From the NCBI GenBank assembly GCA_021464245.1, contig JADCRB010000011.1, positions 78,686 through 142,685 of the forward strand: 64,000 nt of DNA, in the 5' to 3' direction. This document shows, one piece after another, positions 12,345 through 24,658 of the stretch (position 1 is the stretch's first letter; each line of letters begins with the position of its first letter). The translations under genes and the position numbers were made by a program. This stretch comes from Carallia brachiata. Taxonomy: Eukaryota > Streptophyta > Magnoliopsida > Malpighiales > Rhizophoraceae. The notes beneath the pieces were generated by a model. The model saw only the letters and a program-made list of their open reading frames with translations. It did not search any database and was not told where the DNA came from.

Positions 12345-12560
12345 AAGTAAGGGTAACGCCGCAACAATTCCGCAGAGAGTATTAGGCCTCCTCCTTAATG
12401 ATGCAAACAGTCCGGATGGTTATGATAAATCTTGTACTGGAGGAGGTTTAACTTTAGTCGCACCTAAGGGCGTTGGCTCAAGTGATATTGCATTTGACAG
12501 CACTTAAACTCAAAATCTCTCATATAAAACTCATATGTTTTAACTAACTCGATCACACTC
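12345..12560 (+). repeat. Dispersed repeat, copy 3 of 3
   Basis: The fullest copy. It contains GAGAGTATTAGG, ATGATGCAAACAGTCCGG, ATGGTTATGATAAATCTTG, TACTGGAGGAGGTTTAACTT, GTCGCACCTAAGGGCGTTGG and AAGTGATATTGCA, with a tail ACACTCAGGAATAGTG similar to the CACCCAGGAGTGG tail of copy 1. Confidence 0.6.
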
Positions 12561-13009
12561 AGGAATAGTGTTATTATTTATTTATTTATTTATTTTTTGG
12601 TTAGTTCCGCTCAGGCTGCAAGAATCTGTACTGGGCTTTTCCAAATCTAAACCCAGTTGATTGCTGCATGGGGTAGGAACACATGTTAAGTCCCACAAGC
12701 TTGATGGCCTTAACTCGGTGGTTCCTTGAGCTGGATGGCCCACTCATTTCGCTTACTTGGGCTTTTCTTTCATAGAAATGAGCCGAACAGAGATGTAATG
12801 GCCTCCATAAACAGGCCATTGGATTATTTATACAAACAAAACAAGCAGAAGCTTCCATTGCAAGCCCGCAGACACATTCCTTGGCGGATGTGGCGCTCTC
12901 TAAAAAGTCTTTTGATTTGAACGTGCAAATTTTCCCTCCAAATCCTAAGCCTAATTAGTAGTAAGTAAGCTTTGCCTCTCTCTGTCTCTCAATCGATCAA
13001 TATTTTGAA

Positions 13010-16000
13010 ATGGAACAACAAAGAAACCACAAGATGGGTCATCAACAGCAGCAGCAGATCGAGCAAGTCGAGGACGCGCAGCATGGCCCTTTCCCTGTTG
13101 AACAGCTTCAGGTAACTGAATAGCCCATCTGCAAGATCCAATCTTTTGATCAATTCATGATACCCCAGAAACATTTTAGGTCTGAATTTGATCGGAAATT
13201 TCCGATTTTTGTCAGTGCTGCCTAATTCTGTAGGAAATTTGATGTTCTGGGATTCTTTAATTGTGCTGTTCTTTCTTTGTCCATATTGAACTTTTAATAC
13301 AGCATCGTATTCTGCAAATGGGTTGCATTTTTATTTTTTTTTTTGGCTTTACAGCCCAAGATGCCTCTTTTAATTGGATTCTTGGCGTCAGTGAGAACGG
13401 AAATAGGGTGTACGCAGATGGGTTTTTTCTTTCCTCTTTATTCTGCATAATAATAAGTGCCCTTCATTGGTTCTCTTAATATGTTTGGATTTTTTTTTTT
13501 TAAATTTCATTGTGCACTGAAATGGGTCTGAATTTTTAATCGCGATTGGTGCTCAATGTCTTATAAATCGAACGGCTTTGGGGGTCTTTTTTGTTTAAAG
13601 TTTAGGTTCTTCTACCTTTGTTGCAAAGCATGGCTTTTTCTCAAGCCGGCTGTGTCTTATTGTCAAATGGATTATGGGCAACACCGAAATCAATTATTTT
13701 TTTTAGATCATCTGAGGATGTTTTCCTTTCTCAGCTGAATTTCTTAGAACTTTCATCTTTCAAGTTCAAACCCTTTTCTAATGGTATTGCTATTGATCTT
13801 AAATTATTGCATTGATCAATGAGGCAGTCTTTGAGTGTCTTGTATCTCACCATATAGAGGTTATGTATTCAATCATGCTTTAACACATCTGATCTTTGAT
13901 TGAAGGATTCAGGCATCGCTTCCCTTGACATAAAGAAACTTAAGGATGCGGGTCTCTGCACGGTTGAGTCTGTTGCCTACTCTCCCAGGAAAGAGCTTCT
14001 GCAAATCAAAGGAATTAGCGAAGCTAAAGTTGACAAAATCATTGAAGCAGGCATAAGATTCCTTCATTATTTTTCGATCCAGTTCTCGACATTTTCACTG
14101 CTTTTCCCCATGTAAATATGTTTGCTTTGGGTCATGACAGCTTCCAAACTGGTGCCTCTTGGTTTTACTAGTGCCAGCCAACTCCATGCTCAGAGGCTAG
14201 AAATAATTCAAATAACATCTGGTTCGAGAGAACTTGACAAGATTTTGGAGGGTAATTCTTCCATGATACGTAGATCTATTCTAACAAACAAGTAAACAAG
14301 GCCATGTACTTTCTTAATGATAGCCATCAAGAGCAATTTGGGTTGTTATAGGCAATCCATTCATGTCGTATGATTATTCCTAGCTTTTGACAGGAGGGAT
14401 TGAGACGGGATCAATTACTGAGATATATGGTGAGTTCCGCTCTGGAAAGACTCAGCTGTGCCACACTCTCTGCGTCACATGCCAAGTAAGAGCTTGTCAT
14501 TCTCTGTACAGCTTTCTGGGAAAAAGAGGTCAATTTACTTCCATGACAACTATCTGGATAGGCTAAATTATGATTACTAACACTTGCAATAGCCATTTAA
14601 CTAGAGGAAGTCCCTTTTTGACTATATTGATTTTCAAACATTGTTGCCTAGGTCTGCTCATTGTACTAGCTTCTAGGCAGTGCTTTGAAGTAAAATCTGG
14701 CAAGTTGATATGGTCATATCTTATCATCTAATCGACCCCATTATCTCAGCTTCCTTTAGATCAAGGAGGAGGCGAAGGAAAAGCCATGTACATAGATGCT
14801 GAGGGCACATTCAGGCCACAGAGACTGTTACAGATAGCAGATAGGTCTTGTACTGCTACCTTAGTGAGAAGACTCTGCTCTTACCTGTTTGGTATAAGAT
14901 AATTAATGGTTTGCACTAAATGTTATAGGTTTGGACTAAATGGTGCTGATGTCTTGGAGAACGTGGCTTATGCTCGGGCATATAACACTGACCATCAATC
15001 AAGGCTTTTGCTTGAAGCAGCCTCAATGATGGTTGAAACAAGGTATTTTTATTGATCGTTCTTGTGGTTTTATAGCTCAATCACTAGTGAACTTGTTTAG
15101 ATCCTGATTTGGAGCACAATTCATGACTCTTCTCCACTGCTGACATGATCACTTTTGTTCAACCTTGCAAATTTGCATTTTGTACCTGCCAAAATTCTTG
15201 TTTTTAGTTAACTGCTAAGCAATATATCTGAATAAAAAATTTGCAACATTGATCTGTTATTAGTTGGAATTTCATTTTCTGAATATGAAAATTTCTGAAG
15301 TATTATTGATGCTCATCATTGAAGAATCTTTAAGCAAATGCATAATAGCTTTTTCTTGTCCTAGGTTAAAAAGATATCCTAACAGGTCATGACTGTACAG
15401 GTTTGCTCTCATGATAGTGGACAGTGCGACTGCCCTGTACAGAACAGATTTCAGTGGAAGGGGAGAACTGTCAGCCCGGCAGATGCATCTTGCGAAGTTC
15501 TTAAGGAGCCTTCAGAAGATGGCAGATGAGGTACTCTTAAAAAGTTGTGTTAATTTAGTGAGTTGTTATGAGGACAATTGTCCATGTAAGTGGAAGTTGC
15601 AGAGCAATCTTAATGTTAATAACCATCATTGTAGGGTACATGTTTGTACTAGTAAAATTGTTCTATAAAAAGCTCTACTTATCAAAAAAAAACATCATTG
15701 TTCGGTACATGATTTTCTGCATGTCTCTTCCTTCTTTGCCATGTCGTATTGTTATATATGCACTTTTTTATTAGAATTTTATAATCTTATATTGTAGTTT
15801 GGTGTTGCTGTTGTCATTACAAACCAAGTTGTTGCACAAGTCGACGGTTCTGCTATTTTTGCGGGCCCTCAAATCAAGCCTATTGGTGGTAATATTATGG
15901 CGCATGCTTCCACAACCAGGTTAGTAATTCCAATGTTTTCGTTTTCCTAGTAAAGCCGTATATTTTGCTATGAGGGTCAGCATTGTCACAACGATGGGCT

Positions 16001-16319
16001 GCTTCTTTGTGATGGCAAAGGCCACAAGATTGAATCATGACAACGACTTCTTTGCAAAATGCAAGAAGCCGAGTTTGAAAAATGAACCTCCCACAATGCT
16101 TGCAAAGCGGATTGTCATATACTAGAAACCCCCTTTTTCCTCACATGAGAAAGTTGTTTTCCTCTGAAGATTGTCAACGTTATCATCTATTGTAGGCTCG
16201 CTCTGCGTAAAGGACGAGGAGAGGAAAGGATTTGTAAGGTAATAAGTTCTCCTTGTCTAGCTGAAGCTGAAGCACGTTTCCAGATTTCTGCAGAAGGTGT
16301 GACAGATGTTAAAGACTAG
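13010..16319 (+). CDS. RAD51: RAD51 strand-exchange recombinase
   Basis: Eukaryotic RecA homologue that forms nucleoprotein filaments in homologous recombination at meiosis and in DNA repair. Nine exons give 344 residues with an unbroken frame: 13010-13111, 13906-14050, 14141-14251, 14394-14485, 14750-14844, 14929-15042, 15401-15530, 15798-15919, 16196-16319. The N-terminus has a short Gln run, then GPFPVEQLQ. The helix-hairpin-helix part ([15 protein letters not shown]) is in exon 2, Walker A GEFRSGKT (about residues 132-139) in exon 4, and Walker B LMIVDS in exon 7. The sequence ends EGVTDVKD. The length matches plant RAD51. RAD51 rather than DMC1 is shown by the [10 protein letters not shown] start and the [12 protein letters not shown] segment. 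Intron 2 uses a GC donor (CAG|GCATAAG), since no GT at that place keeps the frame. Intron 7 holds a small retroposed insert. Confidence 0.97.
15624..15711 (+). mobile_element. Tiny poly-A-tailed retroposon with target-site duplication
   Basis: Within RAD51 intron 7, near-identical 19-bp words (CATCATTGTAGGGTACATG and CATCATTGTTCGGTACATG, two mismatches) flank about 50 bp that end in ATCAAAAAAAAA. A direct repeat plus a 3' poly-A tail is the mark of target-primed reverse transcription. The body is too short to name, and is probably a 5'-truncated LINE or SINE. Confidence 0.55.
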
Positions 16320-17090
16320 AGGATATCAGCTACATTGAGCATTTTGTTACTTCGAAGAAATGTATCGCGTTGCGTCTGTCGCTGAAAGTTGTATGCTGGA
16401 ACACTGTAATTTTTGCTTACTACAGGCACATTCAAATTCCTAAGATCTACAATGAAGCTTTACGAGATTTCCAGATTGGTCCTTGTTTCATTTTTTGTGT
16501 GATATCACTAGAATAGTTCACTAGGTATCCCAGCAAACATGTTTCAGTTTATTAGCCCACCATATTCGAAGGAAACTAGCTTGTTTGAAGGTAAAAACGG
16601 CTAAAATCTCCAGATCTTAATGAAGGATTGGTTTTACATTATCCATGACAATGAAGATGGCCTCTGCTCGGTATGCACTTGGTTGCACTCCAACCTTTTG
16701 CTCTGAAATTGTCTGGTAAATCATTTGAAACTACCTTAAGAAGCTCTCTGCAAAGGCCACCAACTCCTACGTTGGGCTAACTGCTATTCCTAGTCCAAAG
16801 CCTTAAAATTCAAACGGCAAAATAAATGCATCGATACTGCACAATTACTCAAAAAAATTTTCCTTCTAGAAAGAAGAAAAACACTTATTGCCATTAGGTA
16901 CATCTCTCACATATGCTTGATAAAAATTTCCAGGCACTAAAAAGAGCCTGCTTATAACAAAAGAATCAACAGATGTATATACAGGAAAAATATGGCCAAA
17001 ATTACAATAAAAATACAGGTAGGGTAGCCAAAAGACTTTTAACAATCAACTTAATCTTCAAACTCAAGTCAGAGCTTTCATAGTCTCCTT
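16320..17090. other. Shared 3' flank of convergent RAD51 and FAB1 genes
   Basis: Holds the 3' untranslated regions of RAD51 (+) and the FAB1 gene (-), which end 771 bp apart tail to tail. No additional gene is visible. Confidence 0.6.
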
Positions 17091-20000
17091 CTACGGAGGC
17101 CCAGCAGTCAAAGTTTCCTCACCAAGGTCGGATTGTGAACCACTGGCAATAATTTGAGGGGGGGACCATTGATCGGGCACCATAAGAAAATAGGCAGTCA
17201 TCGCTTTCCTGAATCGTTTCTTGTACTGCTGAGGAGAGATCACAGTTGGAGTTGTGTTTCTAGACCCACCAAGAATGCCAGAGATCTTTACCCAGGTCTC
17301 AAGATGCTTGTCCCATGTATACTGCCGCATAAAGTCAATGATTCCCAGCACCAGCTCATGCTTTTCCTCATCAACACCAACGAGCAATGAGTAATCCATC
17401 ACATCAACCGACTGTTGGAACATAAAACCACAAATTATAGAAGCATAGCGCAAGGGATAAGAGAACTCAAGAATATGCCAATGTACTAAAAGAACCTGGC
17501 CCAGCTTCTATCAGCTATTTAATTAAGTTGGCAAACACTTCTATGGAAATATTCTGGAGCTTGGTAAGGGAGGGGTTCAGTACATTTAATTTGATCGTGA
17601 GGGTAATTTTAAAGGGAGACGGATAATTTCAACAATAAGGTGAGACTGTCCAATGATCTTTGAATGCTCTTACCCTCTAACCCAAATGAGTATGGCATAC
17701 ACCAAGTCCTCTGCTATTACTACAAAATAATACCAACCCTCTCTACTTATTGCCCAGTAGACCCAGGTGTGACACGCGTGATGTTCCAATTCAGTGAGTC
17801 CAGAGGAAATGTTTTTAAAGAAACAAAAAAAAAAAAACATGTGCTGGTGCAGTTCCTAATGTCCAACTCGAATGCCAAAAGTACCATACTTACAGCAAGA
17901 AATGACGTATCATTCCAGACGGCCCTCTCTAGCAATCGCTTTGCCTTGTTCCCTACGAAAATTGGAGAGGTTGGCATTGCTTCTATCAAATTCTGGTCCA
18001 GCAGAACCTTATTGCTCCCACTTGTATCTGGGTTGTACCGTGATCGAGATGATCCTTTAAGATCATAAAGCCGAGTAACATTGCGCCTAAACAGAAGATT
18101 CTCCATCACCAAAACATCCATTTTTGATTCTTTCCCTCCTTTGAGGTGCTTTGATGAAACCTTCAGTACAATCCAGCAAAAGAAAAATATTGCATATTAG
18201 CAAACAGAAAATCCTTGATTTATCCGTGAGACTACAATAAAGTTAAAAAGTCAAGGAACTGCTTAATATGTTCAGTTACTGTTTGATTCTCAATATCAGG
18301 AGAGGACATTCTCAAATCCATGAAGAAAAAATAAAATGTAAAGTAGCTTCCAGTAGATATGGAAAGCAGAAACTGGCACCTGATAAATACCAAGAATCTT
18401 TGCCAGGCAAGTTGGGCCGCCTATTGTGTTAATTGATTCAGATAAATACTTAAAATATGCTGGTCCAAACTTTATGAAGGACTCCAGTTCTGTCTTTGTA
18501 ACCTGTTTGATAATAAATCGGTCATCCAAGGTTTTTGCAAAGAACACGTTACTCTTACCACCTTGGGCCCCCCATTTCTTGCAACGACTAAGTGATCGTA
18601 TAAAATCCAACTCAGAAGGGCAACAACTCCTCCTTAGTGCCTCAAAACGTTTAGCATAGTAACAAGTCACTGTGTACTTCACCTTTCCCAGAGGATCATC
18701 ATCCGTTAAAAACACTCTGGCATGAAAATCCTTTGTGTAATAAAGAAGATCCGACTCAAGCGAGTTAAGTGACAGTAGGTTCACTGAATCAAGAAGTGAA
18801 GATGACACCGAAGAATCCCCTTTTTCAAGCTCAGACATCTGGACATGATACTCTGATGAGACTAGTGCACATGCTATAATACTAGTTGGTTCATCATCAA
18901 AAACAGGAACAATAGTGTCACTGACACCTACGGGGAGAATGAGCTTCGCACCACTTTGCCGTTTAAACTCCCTGAACAGAGAGATATAGGCAGGGCTATA
19001 TTCAAAAACCATTCTGTTGGAAATTTAATAAAGAACTCCAAGTAACTGAGGTGTACACATCTGGGAATGGCATTAGTGCCACACCTGCAGATTTTTCTGC
19101 ATTGTGAGACAACCTTGGATCTAATGCAGAACCAAGTGGATAAACTACCTCAGCCCCAGCCTTATCAACAACACAAATTTTCAAATCCAAATCTGCTGCA
19201 TCTTCATTTACCAGAGTTGACTCTGAAAGGGAGAAATTATTCTTCTTTGATGTTGTGCTTGCACTTGCCATGGTTGGAAATTCCCCCTCTGACTGGGCTC
19301 TTCGCACAATTTTTCCAGACTCAAGGGGGTCAATTGTCTGATCAATATTCGCACTAGAAGAAAGATAATGTTCGGTTTCCTTCCTTGGATTCAGGTCCTG
19401 GTCTTTGTCCCTACCTTTATGAACTCCACCAGGCTGACTAGCATGGGCATCATTGCCTTCTTGATTAGGATTTATTTCAGACTTCTTTTCCTGAAGATAT
19501 GAATCACAACTGCTAAAGCCTTTACTAGGCCTGGAAGTTGTATCCATCTCAACAAGCTTCTCCACAGATTTGACACGTGTCTCCTTGAGTTTTGGAATAA
19601 AGCTCTTCTGGCAATCTTGAAGACTGGTGCTGCTTAAACTAGCAACATAGATCAGACGTTGGTCCCAAACATAAGAATGGAACAGCAGCTGCAGCCTCAG
19701 TTTATTGATCTCCAATATATCAATATCAGGTTGACTGACTTTTACCTCTCTGGATAGCATCTTCTGTAAAGATCCCTAGAAAGTACCATAGAAGTAAGCA
19801 ACCACAATCTAAAGAATCAGCACAAGCATTCTGGGCAAACAAGTCTAATCACTCACACATCTATTAGTAAGCTACCTCATATTCTCCTTTTTCCTTCTGC
19901 AGTAGCCCCTCAAGTTCTGCAATGTGAAGCCTTGACAATTCCGTTACTTTTGTATCAGCATCCTGAGACCCTGTGCATGACATTTTCTCTGAAATGCAAT

Positions 20001-23000
20001 GCAGAGCACTTTGCACCTCATTAAATAAGAGCTCTGCCATGTGATGTACCTGTATACAAGCAGTTTTAAGCATGGATGCATTTAAAAAAATTGCTTCTAA
20101 AAAGAAAACATAAATCATAATTGCACCTCATTTGCCTCCTCCTGTATCCAGCCCTGATTATCACAGTTAAATTCAACTTTTGATGGTGGAAGATAAACGG
20201 AATAAACGTCAATTGAAGCATAGCGGAAACAAGCAACCATTCTGCCAAAGCTGTGCACATGAAGACAATGCATGTGTGAGCAGAAAGAAGCATGTGCTGG
20301 TTGAAGTTTAACAATGCAAATGAAAGATAGAAACAGCAATAAAAGAGAACACCGCATATGTGGCTTCAAAGAGAACACCTCATAAGTGGCATAAAAAAGT
20401 AAAAGGGAAAGAAATACCCATAGAAACGAAGATAAACTAGTTAAATAACCCAGTTTGACAGGAAGGACCTCCAGATAAACTAGTTAAATTGGTGCTTTCA
20501 AAATTGCAAGCAGGGTTCAACTTGGTAGACAACTCTCTGCCTGATGTAATGCTTTTGTTGGATGTCTGTAGCCCAGCAGTGCCTATGTCTGATTGCGCCT
20601 TTTCACTAATAGGCTGTGATACTGAAGAATTCCCAATTCCAGGAACACTAAAACCAGGTATAGTAGAGATAGACCTCCCTATGCTGGATGGTTTATCAGG
20701 TAGTGCAACAGTTATAGGGGACTTCAAAGGTAGTTCTGGGAGTGATGCACCTTCATCAACCAGGAAGGATGTCTCTAGTGCCAAGTGATAAGCTGCAAAA
20801 CTCCAGCCTATACTGGACAACATGTTTTACCTTCTTCAGCTCATCCCCATTTGCGCCCTTGAGCAAAATCTGAAAAAACAAGAACCAAAATATCAAATCT
20901 ATCCAAGTTCTTCACAAGGAAAGGTTTTAAAAAGTGCAGTGACAGGTATTATCACAATATCAGGAGAATAAAACAGGCAGTAAAGGCACTCCACAGGTAA
21001 AATTTGATTAAAAATAGTGCCTAATAACATTGGACAGCAAGCAAGCCCTGAAGTCTCTGCATCATAGAGGTCTAAGTCAAGACAATTCTACTCTGAGAAT
21101 AAACCTCATACATGAGTTTCCTAATCCACATTTGTGAACTTCTCCCCAAGACTTAGCTCGAATAAATCTCGACGGTGATCCATGCATTGTACAAGGAAAG
21201 ATACCTTAAATGAGAATACAAATATGCTTGTAGATTCTAATGGTCAACAACAGTCTACATGATCCCAGATACCACTCTTTTCTAATGGATGTTAACTGGC
21301 GTAGTGGTAGTATAAACAACTAAAAGTGGTAGAGAGTGCTACAGTCCAAAAGCCAGTGTCAGGAAAGCAAACAAAAAATGTGGTGTCCATACACACTATT
21401 ACCAAACATTTATGTTTGTACATGACTACAAGTGTAAGAAACGAAAGCTTTTTTAACTATTTGAGTGTCCGTTATTAGTCACATGGCATTAGTTAAGATT
21501 AAACATCCATCCCAATATCAAGCTTTTTTTTAGTACTTGTGTCTTGAATCCTATTTTTCTTAATCTTAATCCCTTTTCTAAAATAAAAAGGTCATTTCCT
21601 TTTCTCCAGAAAAGGAAAGAAATCTTTCGTTTTTTGGATCCATCTCTTTGATTAATTTTATATAATATCTCATGACATAAATTAAAAAGCAAAATTTTCC
21701 ACTTTCTACTGATAATCAAAAAGCAAAATTTCCTCTCTATGCCTATGTAAGTTATTATACCTTCATATTTGTATGCAATTTGGTGTATAGAGTGTAGTAC
21801 TTACAGTACAACCCAAAGGCTTCGGGCAACCTTCAAAGAACATCAGAGTCTTAGTGAACTGTTTCCCACTCTGCCCAGCACTGCCATGATTCTCGAGAAA
21901 CTTCTCCACGCGGAACAAATCACAATACCCCAATTTCTGTGATGTAAGATGATCAATTGAAGGGACAATCTGAGCACCAGTGCAGCGGGCTATACGCTCT
22001 AAAAGTGGCCTCTTAATATTAAGAACAAGTGATATGTCTTTTGCAAGAAGGTACTCTTGAGCATATCTGGACACTGACTTCTCTACCAAAAGAACATTGG
22101 GATGATGAGCAGCAATCCTCGCAACTGCCATCTTCAAGTGGTCCATTTCCTAAAAAAAAGTGAATGCTCGTAAGAAACAGGGCAACAATCCTGATCTTTC
22201 ACTTGAAAAAAAAAATGGCAATGAAAGGAATTTCCTCGGGACTCAAATTATAGCATAAATTCCAGAAATGTTAGAGGCTTAGAGCTCAATGAAAGAACGG
22301 AGAAGGGTTAAATTGAAAAAAATAACCTGCTGTAACAAAGTATCGACACTAGACAAAAGGTTAGAAACACGATGATATTCGAGAGCTCCTCCAAGGATCA
22401 AAAAACGCGGCTTATCTATTTTTGACATCATTCGCCGGTGAGCCACATTTTTCTTGCATACAACTCCTTTAACCACCAAACTGGAGAAAGGAAAACAAAA
22501 CCCCATTAGCATATTTAAATCGATGGATTGCAGTAAGAGAACATGCACTTAGTAGTACGCACAGAAAAAGCATCCTCTCTGTTTATGATTTTATGCAACA
22601 TAAACAAGTACTGTATCATGATAGGCCACATATTAAATGCCTTGTCTCTGTGCAGCATTTACAGTTCCCTCAGAGCATATAAAATTTGCCATAACAGCAA
22701 TCAAAAGCAATATGCTCCCACCAATGCATTCCATACACAATTTCAGACAAAAACTGTGATGATAAAACAGTACAGTTAGAATTTTTGAAGTACCTTTTCA
22801 GCAAAATGGACCACAACAAATGCACAGGTATCCCAGAATGAAGAAAATAGAATCTGAAGTCTACATTAAATGCAATGAAAACTGGCAGGGTCAAAATATT
22901 TCAATGCTGCATAGGCAGGAACTCCAATATAAAATAATGTATTTTCAAGCATTACCTCTCACTACGACGTCCACAAGCTATGCATTTAACCTTCACATAT

Positions 23001-24658
23001 CCTCCAGGATCCATACCACCACCCTGACTAGTATCTGGCTTAAGAAGGGTTGCAGCTTCCCATGACAAGGACGTTATTATCTCCAACCAGCTCTCTGTAT
23101 CATTTTCATCACTAACTTGTAGGTTCTCAACTTGTAAAAGCTGTGCTACTAAGGCTCTAAAATGCCCTTCCACTACATTCTTCATTGCCTTCCTGTGCTC
23201 CTCATTTGACTTATCCCTGCTCCGATACTCCTTGCTGTCAAAGCTGTTTGAAGAGCGTAAGTAACCCCACTCTCCTGAAGTACCATCATCACAGTCCTCA
23301 TCATCCAATAAGAAAGCTTCTTTTTCATCCTCCTCATTTTCTGGGTCTGGAGGCAACCAGAGTAATCCATTGCTCTCAAAATCCACGAGTTCAGCATTTG
23401 TTCTTTCCACATCATAAGGTGGAGCTTCACACCCATCACTATAGTGTCTCTCTGCATCTTCTCCAGCATTCTCAATTCTGTAAGTAACCTGTGCATCTGC
23501 TATTGGGGAGCAGATAATACTTTTTGCATCCACATGTTCACCACCATGATGCATTTTATGTGGCCCAAACATACTGTCAATGTCACCATTAGCAAGTGGA
23601 CCATAATATTCATCAGCATGAGATAAATTCCTTGCTTCTGAATCTGAATGATAGGTGCCATATTCATAATCATCATCATCACTCCTTGTACTGAAAGATG
23701 AGAAGAATTGAATTAATAAACTAATAGCACAAAGGCACTAAAGCATGATGACACGAGCTCAAGCAATTAAGAATACCTATTTCGGTCAAGAGAAACAGTC
23801 AAGAAAAACATTCCTAGAATCAAATGCCTCAACGAAAAAATAAAGCAATAAAGAAGAGGCAACTAAATCCTAATAAGTAATCTCAACCAAGAAAATTCTC
23901 AAATCACCAACCTTTTTTGTGTTTTCCATATCTACAGTTTAAAATGAACAGGCATTCATCACATCTGAAAGCAATAGGGAAGAAGCACCTTCTTATGCAA
24001 GGAAGAAATACCTGTGTATGTAATATCCAAACTCATTTTGAGACGTATACAATGCATCTGCAGAAGGATTTGTGCTCCTTCCAGATGCTGCATCGTGTTG
24101 CTCACCTGCAGTGGAGTCCAATTGAGGACATTTACGAGGACTACGACCAGAACTATATGGCACGTGCTCATAGGGTCCAGTTGTATATGGAGTTGAACCA
24201 ACTGTGCTGCTGCCACTATTACAGGTGCCGCTAGACTTAGTGCTAACCAAGCTCGTTGCAGATGGTGATGGACTGAGCCCAGAGCTGGCCACACTGTTCC
24301 CATTATCATTTGCTACTGTTCCTTGCTGCCACTGCTTAAAACAAAAATTACACACTCTAATCCTATCCCAATCTTCCCGGCCAGTGTTTGGTTCATCCGA
24401 TGGAGCAGGAATTGAGTTCGTCGTACATTTAGCACAAAAGACTCGACCACAAAGCCGACAATGATGCCTACGATTAAATAATGTGAATTGAGCGTCACAT
24501 TCATAACATACCCTACAGCTATGATCGGGCATCCAAAAATCCTTTGTCACATTGACCGGCTCACTCTTCCTTGGGATCCAAGATTTCAGTAAATCAACAA
24601 AATCCGATTGTTTGTTCTCAGAGGTACCCATTAACCACGATCCCACCACACTTCCCAA
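17091..24658 (-). pseudogene. FAB1/PIKfyve-type PtdIns3P 5-kinase with deleted internal exon
   Basis: FAB1 makes PtdIns(3,5)P2 on endosomes and vacuoles. Exons in gene order: 24658-24012, 23690-22956, 22480-22327, 22149-21805, 20870-20418, 20250-20127, 20049-19876, 19775-18380, 18160-17894, 17411-17091. Exon 1 carries a FYVE finger (WMPDHSC, RRHHCRLCG, RVCNFC), so this is FAB1A/B-like rather than the FYVE-less FAB1C/D. Exons 3-5 encode the TCP1/Cpn60-like domain. Exons 8-10 encode the PIP kinase (DLKGSSRSRYN, MDYSLLVGVDE). Lesions: exon 5 has a net four-base gain at 20798-20811, where KHVVQY should run into FAAYHLALE. The ~200-residue cysteine-rich region is gone, leaving only its last bases (LRFYG) joined to exon 5 after an in-frame stop. 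Exon 8 has one extra T (19004-19008; 1396 nt instead of 1395). The PIPK part is well conserved, so the damage looks recent. A full kinase cannot be made from this sequence. Confidence 0.85.
20430..20489 (-). repeat. 17-bp direct repeat at the FAB1 deletion junction
   Basis: AGATAAACTAGTTAAAT occurs perfectly at 20430-20446 and 20473-20489. The copy nearer the deletion point lies directly before the surviving end of the lost exon. This looks like a templated filler made during end joining. Confidence 0.75.

Larger units (their letters stand above)
10579..13009. other. Spacer between the second PME gene and RAD51
   Basis: No gene is recognised. It is AT-rich, with poly-T tracts (around 12295 and 12320) and a TTTA run (12577-12596), and holds two of the three copies of the dispersed repeat. 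The last 150 bp before RAD51 include CT-rich sequence (12971-12990) typical of a plant 5' leader. I see no clear TATA box. Confidence 0.5.

Noticed and set aside
12880..12905. GGCG-containing words upstream of RAD51 as possible E2F sites
   Set aside because: Neither TTGGCGG nor GTGGCGC fits the plant E2F consensus (WTTSSCSS) fully, and they lie over 100 bp upstream of the ATG with no other support.
20823..20870. A short intron (GTAAAACATG...GTATAG) removing the FAB1 exon 5 frame break
   Set aside because: It would be about 24 nt, below any known plant intron, and would delete conserved KHVVQY.
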